This document shows, one piece after another, positions 1 to 10,115 of a DNA stretch of 64,000 nt; the first letter of the stretch is position 1; each line of letters begins with the position of its first letter. The stretch covers positions 1 through 64,000 of the forward strand of contig JBFWYO010000012.1 in assembly GCA_050186335.1 (NCBI GenBank), written 5' to 3'. The notes beneath the pieces were generated by a model that had not been told where the DNA came from, made no database searches, and worked only from the letters and a program-made list of their open reading frames with translations. A program made the translations under genes and the position numbers. The DNA comes from JBFWYO01 sp050186335. GTDB taxonomy: Bacteria > Pseudomonadota > Alphaproteobacteria > Bin65.

Positions 1-300
1 ACGGGCCCACCAAGGCCACGCATCTGGGCGCCGAGACTCCGGCCATGCCGTGCCTCCTATGGTTGGCGCGTCCGCAACCGTCACCCCGCAACGGACTCGG
101 CCGCGCTGGTCTCCTCCGCGCCGCCGCGTCGTCCGGCCTTACGAGGCCCGCGATCGCGCAGCGGTCGTTCGGTTCGTTATCGGTATGGTTTCAAGCGCGC
201 GGGCGCGTGGCAAGGGGATTCGGCCCTTGACACGGCGAGCGTTAAGCGCGGAACCGCAGCGTTAAGTCAAGCCTTCCGGCCCGGGCGTTTGGTCCGTGAT
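1..300. other. Intergenic stretch with no supported gene
   Basis: This stretch lies beyond the 3' end of the leftward aspartate aminotransferase gene. The short open frames here have arginine- and proline-rich translations typical of frame shadows in GC-rich DNA. The only structure I see is two copies of GCGTTAAG, at 239-246 and 259-266, 20 bp apart. No convincing promoter, terminator or RNA gene is visible. Confidence 0.5.
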
Positions 301-1500
301 CTACTTCAGCCCGGCGCAAAACCGCTGAATGCGCGTGCACGCTTCCTTGAGCGCCTCGGTCGACGTCGCATACGAAATGCGGAAATGCGGCGCCAGGCCG
401 AAGGCCGAGCCTTGGACCACGGCGACGCCTTCGGCTTCCAGCAACGCGGTGACGAAATCTTCGTCGGTCGCGATGGTTTTGCCGTTCGCCTTCTTGCCGA
501 GCGTGCCGGCGCAGGACGGGTAGACGTAGAACGCACCCTCGGGAGTCGGGCAATGCAGGCCCGGCGCCTTGTTCAGCATGTCGACGACCAGGTCGCGGCG
601 CTGCTTGAACACCGCGTTGTGCTTGGCGATGAAATCCTGCGGGCCGTTGAGCGCTTCGACCGACGCGGCCTGGCTGATCGACGACGGGTTCGACGTGCTC
701 TGGCCCTGGATGACGTTCATCGCTTTAATAATATTCGCCGGGCCGCCGGCATAGCCGATACGCCAGCCGGTCATGCAATAGGCTTTCGATACGCCGTTCA
801 CCGTGAGCGTGCGGTCGTACAGCTTCGGCTCGATCTCCGCCGGCGTGCTGAACTTGAAATCGTCATAGACGAGATGCTCGTACATATCGTCGGTCATCAC
901 GTAGACGTGCGGATGGCGCAGCAGCACGTCGCAGATCGCGCGCAGTTCGGCGCGCGTGTACGCCGCCCCGGTGGGATTCGACGGGCTGTTGAGCATGACC
1001 CACTTGGTCTTCGGCGTGATCGCGCGTTCGAGATCCTCCGGCAGCAGCTTGAAGCCGTTGTTCTGCGGGCACGGGATGCACACCGGCGTGCCTTCCGCAA
1101 GTTCGACCATCTCGGGATAGGAAACCCAGTACGGCGCCGGGATGATCACCTCATCGCCGGCGTCGAGCGTCGCCATCAGCGCGTTGTACAGCACCTGCTT
1201 GCCGCCGGTGCCGACGATGACCTGCTCTTGCTTGTAGTCGAGCCCGTTCTCGCGCTTGAATTTCTTGATGATGGCGTTCTTCAGGGCCGGCGTGCCGCTG
1301 ACGTCGGTGTATTTGGTATCGCCGGCCTGGATCGCCTTGATCGCGGCCTGTTTTATATTTTCCGGCGTGTCGAAATCCGGCTCGCCGGCGCTCAGGCTGA
1401 TGATGTCGCGCCCGGCCGCCTTGAGCTCGCGCGCCTTCTGCGTCATCGCCATGGTGGCGGACGGTTTGATGCGGGCGAGACGCGAGGCCAGGAGCGACAT
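301..1500 (-). CDS. aspC: Aspartate aminotransferase (class I PLP aminotransferase)
   Basis: A 399-residue cytoplasmic PLP enzyme, predicted to interconvert aspartate and oxaloacetate with glutamate and 2-oxoglutarate. It carries the fold-type I signatures in order: the glycine loop around residues 97-101, the NSPSNPTGA motif at 171-179, the PLP-lysine segment SKAYCMTGWR with Lys239, and a C-terminal FRISYATS segment with the carboxylate-binding arginine. Length fits the family. The frame stays open to 1620, but MSLLASRLARIKPSAT at 1500 matches family N-termini and the upstream extension does not. Related enzymes in Alphaproteobacteria can also accept prephenate or aromatic amino acids, and the sequence alone does not settle this. 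Confidence 0.93.
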   Translation of the reverse strand: MSLLASRLARIKPSATMAMTQKARELKAAGRDIISLSAGEPDFDTPENIKQAAIKAIQAGDTKYTDVSGTPALKNAIIKKFKRENGLDYKQEQVIVGTGGKQVLYNALMATLDAGDEVIIPAPYWVSYPEMVELAEGTPVCIPCPQNNGFKLLPEDLERAITPKTKWVMLNSPSNPTGAAYTRAELRAICDVLLRHPHVYVMTDDMYEHLVYDDFKFSTPAEIEPKLYDRTLTVNGVSKAYCMTGWRIGYAGGPANIIKAMNVIQGQSTSNPSSISQAASVEALNGPQDFIAKHNAVFKQRRDLVVDMLNKAPGLHCPTPEGAFYVYPSCAGTLGKKANGKTIATDEDFVTALLEAEGVAVVQGSAFGLAPHFRISYATSTEALKEACTRIQRFCAGLK

Positions 1501-1651
1501 TGTGGTTCCCAAGGTTCGAGGATGGCGAAGCGGCGCAAAATAGCGGGGTGCCAACCGCTTCGCAATGGAGCTGCCGGACGAATCTGCACGTGAAACGGTC
1601 CGCACACAATCGGTGCGCATCTTGATACCAAGCTGCGCCGGGGCCGCCCGC

Positions 1652-1948
1652 TCAGAACGAATATTGCTCGACCAGCAGGCGCACGGCGCCCCCGTGCCGG
1701 GCCTTGTCCCGGTCCGCCAGGGTCAGGGATTTCGGCCCGAGCGGCATAGCAGGCGCGGTATCGACCTGGCCTTGCGCGTCGATGCGGTGAACGACGAAGC
1801 GCGCCGGTTGCGGCGCCGGCGCGTGAGCCGTGGCGGCAATGATAAGCGCGCCGCCGATACAGCGCGCGCGGAATGCGCCGGGGCGCTCGGCGCTGTCCGG
1901 AATCTCCGCCGCGGCGCGGGGCGGCGACAACGCTTCATGCGGGTTCAT
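1652..1948 (-). CDS. Hypothetical 98-residue protein
   Basis: An open frame co-directional with and upstream of aspC, ending 151 bp before its start. The N-terminal third is Pro/Ala-rich. The remainder (FVVHRIDAQGQVDTAP...LTLADRDKARHG...LLVEQYSF) has the mixed composition of a real folded protein, unlike the opposite-strand frame over the same bases. There is no signal peptide, membrane segment or motif I recognise, so no function is proposed. It could be a chance frame in GC-rich DNA. Confidence 0.4.
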   Translation of the reverse strand: MNPHEALSPPRAAAEIPDSAERPGAFRARCIGGALIIAATAHAPAPQPARFVVHRIDAQGQVDTAPAMPLGPKSLTLADRDKARHGGAVRLLVEQYSF

Positions 1949-2243
1949 CCCAGAATCGAAGTGACTATGGCGCCGCGGTACACGGGAGATCGCGGGGATA
2001 ATTCCGATGGTCCGCAGCTTGGCGCCCTAGGGCCCATACAATAGACCCGGACGGCGGGCCGATAAATACGTCGCGCGAGGGCGCTGCGAAGGTCATCGTC
2101 GGGCCATGCCGATCAGGCAAAAATGCCACACAATCTGCGGCTTTCGTGCACTACTACGCTCCCCATTTTCGCCATGATTTTTCATGCGATCGCCCCATTC
2201 CGAGACGATTCCCGCCACATCCTCGGGGCTTAATGCCAACGTT

Positions 2244-2401
2244 CGTTCACAGCGGAGCCACATCGCGGTCGCCCCAACCGCCGGCTCCCGATCCCCAAGT
2301 ACGTGAACGAGCCTCGATGGGCGCGGACGTGACCCCCTCCCGTCCCGCCCACAAACAACGGCCGCGGGGTCCCCCCCGATCCCGCGGCCGTTCTTTTTTT
2401 C
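2244..2401 (+). ncRNA. Candidate structured RNA or leader ending in a strong terminator
   Basis: Between the gene at 1652-1948 and the one at 2437 there are 488 bases without a supported coding frame. Within them is a nested hairpin: 2244-2251 pairs with 2304-2311 (8 bp), 2255-2260 with 2284-2289 (6 bp) and 2266-2270 with 2278-2282 (5 bp). About 45 bases later comes an intrinsic terminator at 2357-2401. This could be a free small RNA with its own terminator, or the 5' leader of the gene at 2437, where a terminator 35 bases before the start codon would act as an attenuator. I do not recognise a known RNA family. Bases 1949-2243 show nothing else I can support. Confidence 0.4.
2357..2401 (+). 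terminator. Intrinsic terminator
   Basis: A perfect 12-bp GC-rich stem (2357-2368 with 2381-2392) and a 12-base loop are followed directly by CTTTTTTT. It is oriented to stop rightward transcription. No rightward protein gene lies upstream, so it must end a small RNA or control the gene at 2437. Confidence 0.8.
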
Positions 2402-2436
2402 CGAGGGCGGCAGATGCAAGGCAAATCGTCCGCTTC

Positions 2437-2907
2437 ATGCGCGCGCCCGTTCCCACTTCGTCCGTCGACCGTAAGACCAGCGCCGAGCATGAACCGCGCC
2501 GGTTTCCCTGGGCGCGATCGCCCTTATTCTGGCTCGTGGTGCTGGCGTCGGCCGGCGTGGTGACGGTAACCGCGCTGTCGGCCCGCGCGCTCGGCACGCA
2601 TACCGGGCGCCACGCCTATCCGCATGTGCTGGCCGAGACCGACGGCGGCAATCACGCGCTGGCCGGCGCGACCGGAACCTCGGGTACGCTCGCCCTGCTG
2701 CCGCTGCACGATATCGAACGGCACTTCTCCGCGCTGGTGGGTTTTGCCGGCGTGCTGGGTGTACCGGTGGCCGTGCCGCTGATGGCAATCGGCGTCGCGG
2801 CACTGGCGGTCGCCGTGCATTTCTTCCAACGCCCGCGCCCGCAGGCACCGATCGAGCCGCGCGAGATCTCGTTGACCTCGCGGCGCCGGCGCGCACGCCG
2901 AGGCTGA
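2437..2907 (+). CDS. Hypothetical small membrane protein with two hydrophobic segments
   Basis: A 156-residue protein of no family I recognise. A charged N-terminal stretch of about 30 residues precedes a first membrane segment (FWLVVLASAGVVTVTALSA). A soluble loop with an invariant-looking HDIERHFSALVGF piece leads to a second strongly hydrophobic segment (VPVAVPLMAIGVAALAVAVHFF), and the tail is rich in arginine. That layout suggests an inner-membrane protein with both ends in the cytoplasm. The ATG at 2437 was chosen because the upstream part of the open frame crosses the terminator stem at 2357-2401. A hairpin follows the stop codon at 3017-3039. Confidence 0.6.
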   Translation: MRAPVPTSSVDRKTSAEHEPRRFPWARSPLFWLVVLASAGVVTVTALSARALGTHTGRHAYPHVLAETDGGNHALAGATGTSGTLALLPLHDIERHFSALVGFAGVLGVPVAVPLMAIGVAALAVAVHFFQRPRPQAPIEPREISLTSRRRRARRG

Positions 2908-3016
2908 TCGGAACCGCATCGCTCGGGCGGCGAGCTCGTATTTCGGCGCGGGAATTCAGGTCCCAGCACCCGCAACCGGAACCGCGAGTTCATCCACACA
3001 ACCGTCCGCGATCGAA

Positions 3017-3039
3017 GGAGGCCCCCATGCGGGGCCTCC
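3017..3039 (+). terminator. Probable terminator hairpin
   Basis: A 9-bp stem (GGAGGCCCC at 3017-3025, complement at 3031-3039) with a 5-base loop, about 110 bases after the stop of the membrane protein and 80 before uvrB. Only three T residues follow, so termination may be weak. Confidence 0.5.
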
Positions 3040-3117
3040 GGCGTTTCGGGCGGCAAACCGAGGCGCGCGGCGCGGTCGCGCATTGGCGAATCCCGGTCGC
3101 CGCCCTATATTTCCGCG

Positions 3118-5283
<2,166 letters not shown>

Positions 5284-5311
5284 GCGCGCGAGCCGCAATC
5301 CCCTCAAATTA

Positions 5312-5419
5312 CGTCACCCCGGACAAGCGCCGCTTAGCGCGCCAATCCAGGGTCCAGGGATGCTCAACGCGGATAGACCCTGGATCCCGGCTCTTCGCTG
5401 CGCTACGGCCGGGATGACA
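5312..5419. repeat. Palindromic intergenic repeat element
   Basis: About 108 bases bounded by imperfect inverted ends (CGTCACCCCGG at the left, CCGGGATGACA at the right). Inside are a perfect 9-bp inverted repeat, TCCAGGGTC at 5346-5354 with GACCCTGGA at 5376-5384, and a second hairpin CCGGC...GCCGG near the right end. It sits between the stop of uvrB and the stop of the leftward CBS gene. Elements of this look (a 'ccggctcttcgctgcgct' core) are dispersed non-coding repeats in many alphaproteobacterial genomes. It may also serve as a bidirectional terminator. Only this copy is seen in the window. Confidence 0.65.
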
Positions 5420-5427
5420 CTCAAAAT

Positions 5428-5859
5428 CTACGCCGTGGCGACGTATTCCTTAATGATCTCGACCTCTTCCTCGGCTTCGCGCAGGCGGAGCTTGACCACG
5501 TCGCCGATCGAGATGATGCCGGCCAGCCGGTTGTCGTCGATCACCGGCAGGTGGCGGATGCGCTTGCCGGTCATCGCGCTCATGATGTCCTTAATCGGGT
5601 CGACCGATTTGCAGTGCACCACGTCGCGCGTCATGTAGTCGCCGACCGCGCGCTCCAGGCACGCGGCGCCCGCGCGGGCCAGCGCCGCGACGATATCGCG
5701 TTCGGACAGGATGCCCTTGATGGCGCCGGCCTCGTCGCGCACCAGGAGCGCGCCGATATGCTCGCGCGACATGATTGCGGCGGCCTCGGCAATGCTGACC
5801 GAGGGGCGCGTCGACGCGACGTACGTGCCTTTCTGCTTCAAGATATCGGAGACGATCAT
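5428..5859 (-). CDS. CBS-pair domain protein
   Basis: A 143-residue cytoplasmic protein made almost entirely of two CBS motifs (about residues 8-60 and 72-125), the regulatory module that binds adenine nucleotides. The second repeat contains IRHLPVIDDNRLAGIISIGDVVK, and a conserved tail EAEEEVEIIKEYVA follows. Stand-alone CBS pairs like this are common in Alphaproteobacteria and usually lack a known partner. The start at 5859 is favoured over 5901 because an AGGAGG ribosome site lies just upstream on this strand. It is convergent with uvrB across the palindromic repeat. Confidence 0.9.
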   Translation of the reverse strand: MIVSDILKQKGTYVASTRPSVSIAEAAAIMSREHIGALLVRDEAGAIKGILSERDIVAALARAGAACLERAVGDYMTRDVVHCKSVDPIKDIMSAMTGKRIRHLPVIDDNRLAGIISIGDVVKLRLREAEEEVEIIKEYVATA

Positions 5860-6193
5860 GGCGTTTCCCTCCTGTGTCGGGCGGGCGCCGCAACGGCGCA
5901 TCGACCGTGGAATTACAACACCGAACCGGGCCGGAAGTTTCGCCCGATTCCCGGGCTATTTCGGCACCGCAGCAAAATGTACCGCGGATGAATGTAACAC
6001 TTTGCGTTTAACGAACGTTTACGATTCGCGCGCAGGAGACCCTTGTGCTTTGCATTTCGTTGCGCCAGCATTTCCGTTGGCGCGGTCGCACCCGCGCCGG
6101 GTGAGGGACGGGCGTGCCGCGACACTTGCCATGCTATCCGAACGTCGTCGTCAGAACGAGCGCGGCATGCATGTAACAGGGAACGGTGCTTTA
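5860..6193 (+). other. Long non-coding region upstream of the cold-shock gene
   Basis: The 334 bases between the CBS gene and the cold-shock gene hold no convincing frame. This fits a divergent promoter region plus a long 5' leader. A small hairpin (GCCCG-ATTCC-CGGGC) lies near 5942-5956, and a CGTTTA direct repeat occurs near 6005-6025. Members of the cspA family often have long, temperature-sensitive 5' untranslated regions, so this may be one, but I see no diagnostic cold-box sequence. Confidence 0.35.
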
Positions 6194-6400
6194 ATGGCTT
6201 CAGGAGTGGTGAAGTGGTTCAATGCCACCAAAGGCTTCGGCTTCATCAAGCCGGACGATGGCGGCAAGGACGTGTTCGTGCATATTACGGCGGTTCAGCG
6301 CGCCGGCTTGGGTACGCTCACGGAAGGCCAACGCCTTAACTACAATATCGTCGACGACCGCAAGGGCCAGAAGGCGGAAGACCTGCAACGCGTCGACTAA
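6194..6400 (+). CDS. cspA: Cold-shock protein (CspA family)
   Basis: A 68-residue single cold-shock domain, a five-stranded OB-fold beta-barrel that binds single-stranded RNA and DNA and melts RNA secondary structure. The RNP-1 motif KGFGFIKP and RNP-2 motif DVFVHI are intact. The domain fills the whole protein, as expected for the family. The ATG at 6194 gives the standard MASGVVKWFN start, whereas the open frame continuing upstream is not protein-like. It is preceded by a long non-coding region and may be post-transcriptionally regulated. Which of several csp paralogues this is cannot be told. Confidence 0.96.
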   Translation: MASGVVKWFNATKGFGFIKPDDGGKDVFVHITAVQRAGLGTLTEGQRLNYNIVDDRKGQKAEDLQRVD

Positions 6401-6622
6401 CGGCGGCGCAGGCGAAAAGTTTGAATCCGCGTGCGCCGCAACAAGGCGCCCCCATCGGCCGCGTGCCCGGAATCGGGACACCTTGTGGCGGGCGTTTATT
6501 TGCATCTACAAGATCGTGTGCGGGACAACGGTTGGCAAAGCGGTCACGAATGCCCACATGAGTGCGCAGCCGGTCGGAGATTGCCGACCCCGGCACTCTT
6601 TCACGTCAGACCCGAGGACCCC

Positions 6623-7042
6623 ATGGCGGACGACACCAAGCAGGCCAAAGTGACCAAATCTCCGGCGGAATGGCGCAAGCAATTGACGCCGATGCAATAC
6701 AAGGTCACGCGCGAACATGGCACCGAGCGCGCCTTCTCCGGCGAATACTGGGACACCAAGGATAAGGGCGTTTATGTCTGCGTGTGCTGCGGCCAACCCT
6801 TGTTCGCATCCGATACCAAGTTCGATTCCGGCACCGGCTGGCCGAGTTTCTGGGCGCCGGTCAACGACGACGCGGTGGCCACGAAGTCCGACCGCAGCCT
6901 GTTCATGACCCGCACCGAAGTGCTGTGCAGCCAGTGCGATGCGCACCTCGGCCATGTGTTTCCCGACGGGCCGGCGCCGACCGGCCAGCGCTACTGCATG
7001 AATTCCGCGTCGTTGAAGCTGAAACCGGCAAAGACCGACTAG
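6623..7042 (+). CDS. msrB: Peptide-methionine (R)-S-oxide reductase MsrB
   Basis: A 139-residue repair enzyme that reduces the R form of methionine sulfoxide in proteins using thioredoxin. Zinc-binding CxxC pairs (CVCCG and CSQCD), the substrate motif GTGWPSF, and the catalytic RYCMNSASL are all present. Length is typical. No signal peptide is seen, so it acts in the cytoplasm. The ATG at 6623 is followed directly by MADDTKQAK, whereas the longer frame to 6431 is not family-like. Its TAG stop overlaps the TAG stop of the convergent antiporter gene. Confidence 0.96.
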   Translation: MADDTKQAKVTKSPAEWRKQLTPMQYKVTREHGTERAFSGEYWDTKDKGVYVCVCCGQPLFASDTKFDSGTGWPSFWAPVNDDAVATKSDRSLFMTRTEVLCSQCDAHLGHVFPDGPAPTGQRYCMNSASLKLKPAKTD

Positions 7043-8712
7043 GCGGTCGGCGCACGGTACTCGGCGATCATGCGCGACAGGTCGCCGGTCGGCAGTTCGA
7101 ATGCACGCAACACCGATTGCGCCAGATGCAGCCCGGAGGCGACGGCGTCCGGTACGGCCGCGATGGCGCCCGCCTTCATCACCTCTTCGGCATGCTTGGT
7201 GTCGCGCACGCGCGCGACGATTTTCAGATCCGGCAGCCGGTTGTGCACCATCTGGACCAGACGCAGCATCGATTCCGGATGTGACTTGGTGGTGACCACC
7301 AGCGCGCGGGCGCGATCGATGCCGACGCCCCACAGCAGTTCGGGCCGCGAGACGTCGCCGTAGAAGATCGGCCGGCCCTGTTCCTTGGCTTCGGCCACGC
7401 GCTGCGGATTGAGATCGAGCGCGACATAGGGAATCCGGTGCTGTTCCAGGCTGCGCGCCAAAATACGCCCATAGCGGCCGTAGCCGGCGATGATCACATG
7501 GTCCTGCAGGTCGATGTTCTCGCTTTCGAGTGCGGCGAGGCCGATCGCCACCGAGCGCTGCAGCCGCGCTTCGAACCACTTGCCGATCGGCCCGGCGATC
7601 GGCGTGCTCATCATCGAGACGGCGACGATGATGAAGCAGACCTGCGCGACCTGTTCCGGAATGACGCCGGCAACCTTGGCCAGCGTGACCAGCACGAAGG
7701 CGAACTCGCCGGCGTGCGCCATGAGCAGCCCGACCCGCACGGCAACCGCCGGCGGACGTTTGATCAAGTAGCACAGCCCGGCAATGATCGAAGCCTTGAT
7801 CAGGACCAGCGCGACCACGCCGGCCAACACCTGCCACCAATATTGCATGGCGAATTTGAGATCGATGCCGAGGCCGATGGTGATGAAGAACAGCCCGAGC
7901 AGCAGGCCCTGGAACGGCTTGATGTCGACCTCGATCTGGTGCCGGAATTCGGTTTCCGCCAGCAGCAGGCCGGCCAGGAACGCGCCGAGCGTGAGCGACA
8001 GCTTCACCTCGTAGGTTGCCCAGGCGGTGCCGAGGATGACCAGCAGCGTAATGGCGACGAAAATCTCCGGGCTGTGCAGGCTGGCCACCTGGCGCAGCAG
8101 CGGCTGCAGCAGCAACCGGCCGGCGATGACGATGGCGGCCAAGGCGCCGGCGACCTTCAACAGCGTGATGCCGACATCGGACCAGTCGGCGGTCATTTCG
8201 CCGCCGAGCAGCGGCACCAGGGCGATCAGCGGCACCGCGGCAAGGTCCTGCAGCAGCAGGATCGAGAACGACGTTCGGCCGAGGCGGCTGGCCAGTTCGC
8301 CGCGGTCGGTCAAGGTCTGCAGCACGATCGGCGTCGACGACATGGCCAGGCTGATGCCGATCACCGCGGCCGCCGGCACCGACGCGCCGAGCAGCAAGGC
8401 AATGCCGCCGATCGCGAGGCCACACAGCAGGACCTGCGCGGTGCCCAGCCCGAACACCTCGCCGCGCATGGCGGCGAGCCGCTTGAACGAGAGTTCCAGG
8501 CCGATCGAAAACAGCAGAAACACCACGCCGAGCTCGGCCAGCGCGTGCATGCCCTTTTCGTCTTTGATGAGCTCGAAACCGTGCGGGCCGATCAGGATTC
8601 CGGCCGCGAGGTAGCCGAGGATCGGCCCCGCTTTAATGCGCTGGAACACGAACACCAGAACGATGCCGGCAATCAGCAGTGTGATGACGTCGCGCAGCGC
8701 GCCTTGTTCCAT
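7039..8712 (-). CDS. Kef-type cation:proton antiporter (CPA2 family) with RCK domain
   Basis: A 557-residue inner-membrane protein. Residues 1-380 form about twelve hydrophobic segments of the Na/H-exchanger fold, including the LGVVFLLFSIGLELS and LAMSSTPIVLQTL regions characteristic of CPA2 transporters. Residues from about 402 form a TrkA-N/RCK nucleotide-binding domain (HVIIAGYGRYGRILARSLE, then YGDVSRPELL). It is predicted to export potassium in exchange for protons, gated by NAD(H) or glutathione adducts. It resembles the YbaL/KefB branch, but the exact subfamily is not certain. The gene is convergent with msrB and divergent from the SDR gene at 8880. Confidence 0.9.
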   Translation of the reverse strand: MEQGALRDVITLLIAGIVLVFVFQRIKAGPILGYLAAGILIGPHGFELIKDEKGMHALAELGVVFLLFSIGLELSFKRLAAMRGEVFGLGTAQVLLCGLAIGGIALLLGASVPAAAVIGISLAMSSTPIVLQTLTDRGELASRLGRTSFSILLLQDLAAVPLIALVPLLGGEMTADWSDVGITLLKVAGALAAIVIAGRLLLQPLLRQVASLHSPEIFVAITLLVILGTAWATYEVKLSLTLGAFLAGLLLAETEFRHQIEVDIKPFQGLLLGLFFITIGLGIDLKFAMQYWWQVLAGVVALVLIKASIIAGLCYLIKRPPAVAVRVGLLMAHAGEFAFVLVTLAKVAGVIPEQVAQVCFIIVAVSMMSTPIAGPIGKWFEARLQRSVAIGLAALESENIDLQDHVIIAGYGRYGRILARSLEQHRIPYVALDLNPQRVAEAKEQGRPIFYGDVSRPELLWGVGIDRARALVVTTKSHPESMLRLVQMVHNRLPDLKIVARVRDTKHAEEVMKAGAIAAVPDAVASGLHLAQSVLRAFELPTGDLSRMIAEYRAPTA

Positions 8713-8879
8713 TCACCCCTCGACCCGGGGACGCAACGGATTCACGCCGGATTTGCGGCCGAATCTGCCCTGGCTTGGTAGCCGATTTGAACCTTCGATA
8801 AAAGGGAAAAGCGGCGGACTTGCGGCGGTTGGGCGCTTGAGACATGCTGCCCGCCGCCGCCCTCCTATCTCGCCAACGC

Positions 8880-9659
8880 ATGACCGATCAGATTGCATCA
8901 ATGCCGCGCGCCGCACTGGTGACCGGCGCCGCTCGGCGCATCGGACGCGCGATTGCGCTTGCCCTGGCGCGCGACGGGTGGGCGGTGGCGGTGCATTACC
9001 GGTCGGGCCGCGACGAGGCCGAGGCGCTGGTTGCGGAACTCGCCGCGCTCGGGCGGACCGCGGTCGCGCTGACGGCCGATTTAGCCGACGAAACGGCGAC
9101 CACCGGCCTGGTCGCGCTGGCCCAGCAAAGGCTCGGCCCGCTCGGCCTGTTGGTCAACAATGCGTCAATGTTCGAGCCGGACGGCGCGCTGGATCACGCG
9201 AGCGCCGGTTGGGACGCGCACATGGCGGCGAATTTGCGGGCGCCGGTCGTACTCACGCAGCAGTTCGCGCGTGCCCTGCCCGCGCGCGCCGAGGGCTGCG
9301 CGATCAACATTCTCGATCAGCGGGTGTGGAATTTGACGCCGCACTTTTTCAGCTACACGATCAGCAAGGCCGCGTTGTGGACCGCGACGCAAACCATGGC
9401 ATTGGCGCTGGCGCCGCGCATCCGCGTCAATGCGATCGGACCCGGCCCCGTACTGCCCAGCCCACGGCAGAGTCAGGCCCAGTTCGATGCCCAGTGCCGC
9501 GAACAGCCGTTGCAACGCGGTGCCACGCCCGAAGATATCGCCGACGCGGTATTATATTTAACGCGCGCGCGCGCGATGACCGGCCAGATGCTCGCGCTCG
9601 ACGGCGGCCAGCACCTGAACTGGGCACCTGGCGCTGGCCGCACCGTCGCCGACGAGTGA
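8880..9659 (+). CDS. SDR oxidoreductase, pteridine/dihydromonapterin reductase type
   Basis: A 259-residue short-chain dehydrogenase. The NADP-binding TGAARRIG is at residues 15-22, the NNAS motif at 93-96 and the catalytic YTISK at 159-163. The usual catalytic serine position reads ILDQR, with Asp146, as in PTR1-type pteridine reductases, where an aspartate, tyrosine and lysine form the active site. With folB 18 bases downstream, a role in reducing dihydropterins (FolM-like) in folate or tetrahydromonapterin metabolism is a good inference. Other starts are possible at 8844 and 8901. 8880 was chosen because it leaves a short N-terminus before the nucleotide motif. Confidence 0.85.
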   Translation: MTDQIASMPRAALVTGAARRIGRAIALALARDGWAVAVHYRSGRDEAEALVAELAALGRTAVALTADLADETATTGLVALAQQRLGPLGLLVNNASMFEPDGALDHASAGWDAHMAANLRAPVVLTQQFARALPARAEGCAINILDQRVWNLTPHFFSYTISKAALWTATQTMALALAPRIRVNAIGPGPVLPSPRQSQAQFDAQCREQPLQRGATPEDIADAVLYLTRARAMTGQMLALDGGQHLNWAPGAGRTVADE

Positions 9660-9677
9660 ACCGATGGAAATGCGATC

Positions 9678-10115
9678 GTGAACGAGTCACCTGCTAGCAA
9701 TCTGGGCGCCGCGACCGCCGAAGCCGAACTGGCCGGCCTGCGCCGCGTCTTCGTGCGCGATCTCGTCCTGCCGTGCCGCATCGGCGTATACCGGCACGAG
9801 AAAGACGCCCCGCAGCGCGTGCGCATCAATGTCGACCTGTATGTGGTCGACGGCGGCGGACCGAAACACGACCGGCTGGACGAGGTGGTGTCGTACGAGG
9901 ATATCGTCGTCGGCATCCGGCACCTGGTGCAGGAACGGCACATCAACCTGGTCGAAACCATGGCAGAACGGCTGGCGACCTTGTGCCTGCGCGACGCCCG
10001 CGTGCGCGTCGCGCGGATTCGCGCGGAAAAGCTCGACGTTTTTCCGGACGCCGACAGCGTGGGCGTGGAAATCCAGAGAATCAGCCGGCTTCCGCGCCCG
10101 CAAATCAGCCCTTAA
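9678..10115 (+). CDS. folB: Dihydroneopterin aldolase
   Basis: A 145-residue FolB-family enzyme that splits 7,8-dihydroneopterin to 6-hydroxymethyl-dihydropterin and glycolaldehyde in folate synthesis. The substrate-binding core is visible: CRIGVYRHEKDAPQRVRINV, then DEVVSYEDIVVGIRHLVQER, NLVETMAERLA and the late IRAEKLDVFPDADSVGVEIQR. It has about 20 extra residues at the N-terminus. It follows the SDR gene by 18 bases in the same direction, and the pair is probably co-transcribed. Confidence 0.94.
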   Translation: MNESPASNLGAATAEAELAGLRRVFVRDLVLPCRIGVYRHEKDAPQRVRINVDLYVVDGGGPKHDRLDEVVSYEDIVVGIRHLVQERHINLVETMAERLATLCLRDARVRVARIRAEKLDVFPDADSVGVEIQRISRLPRPQISP

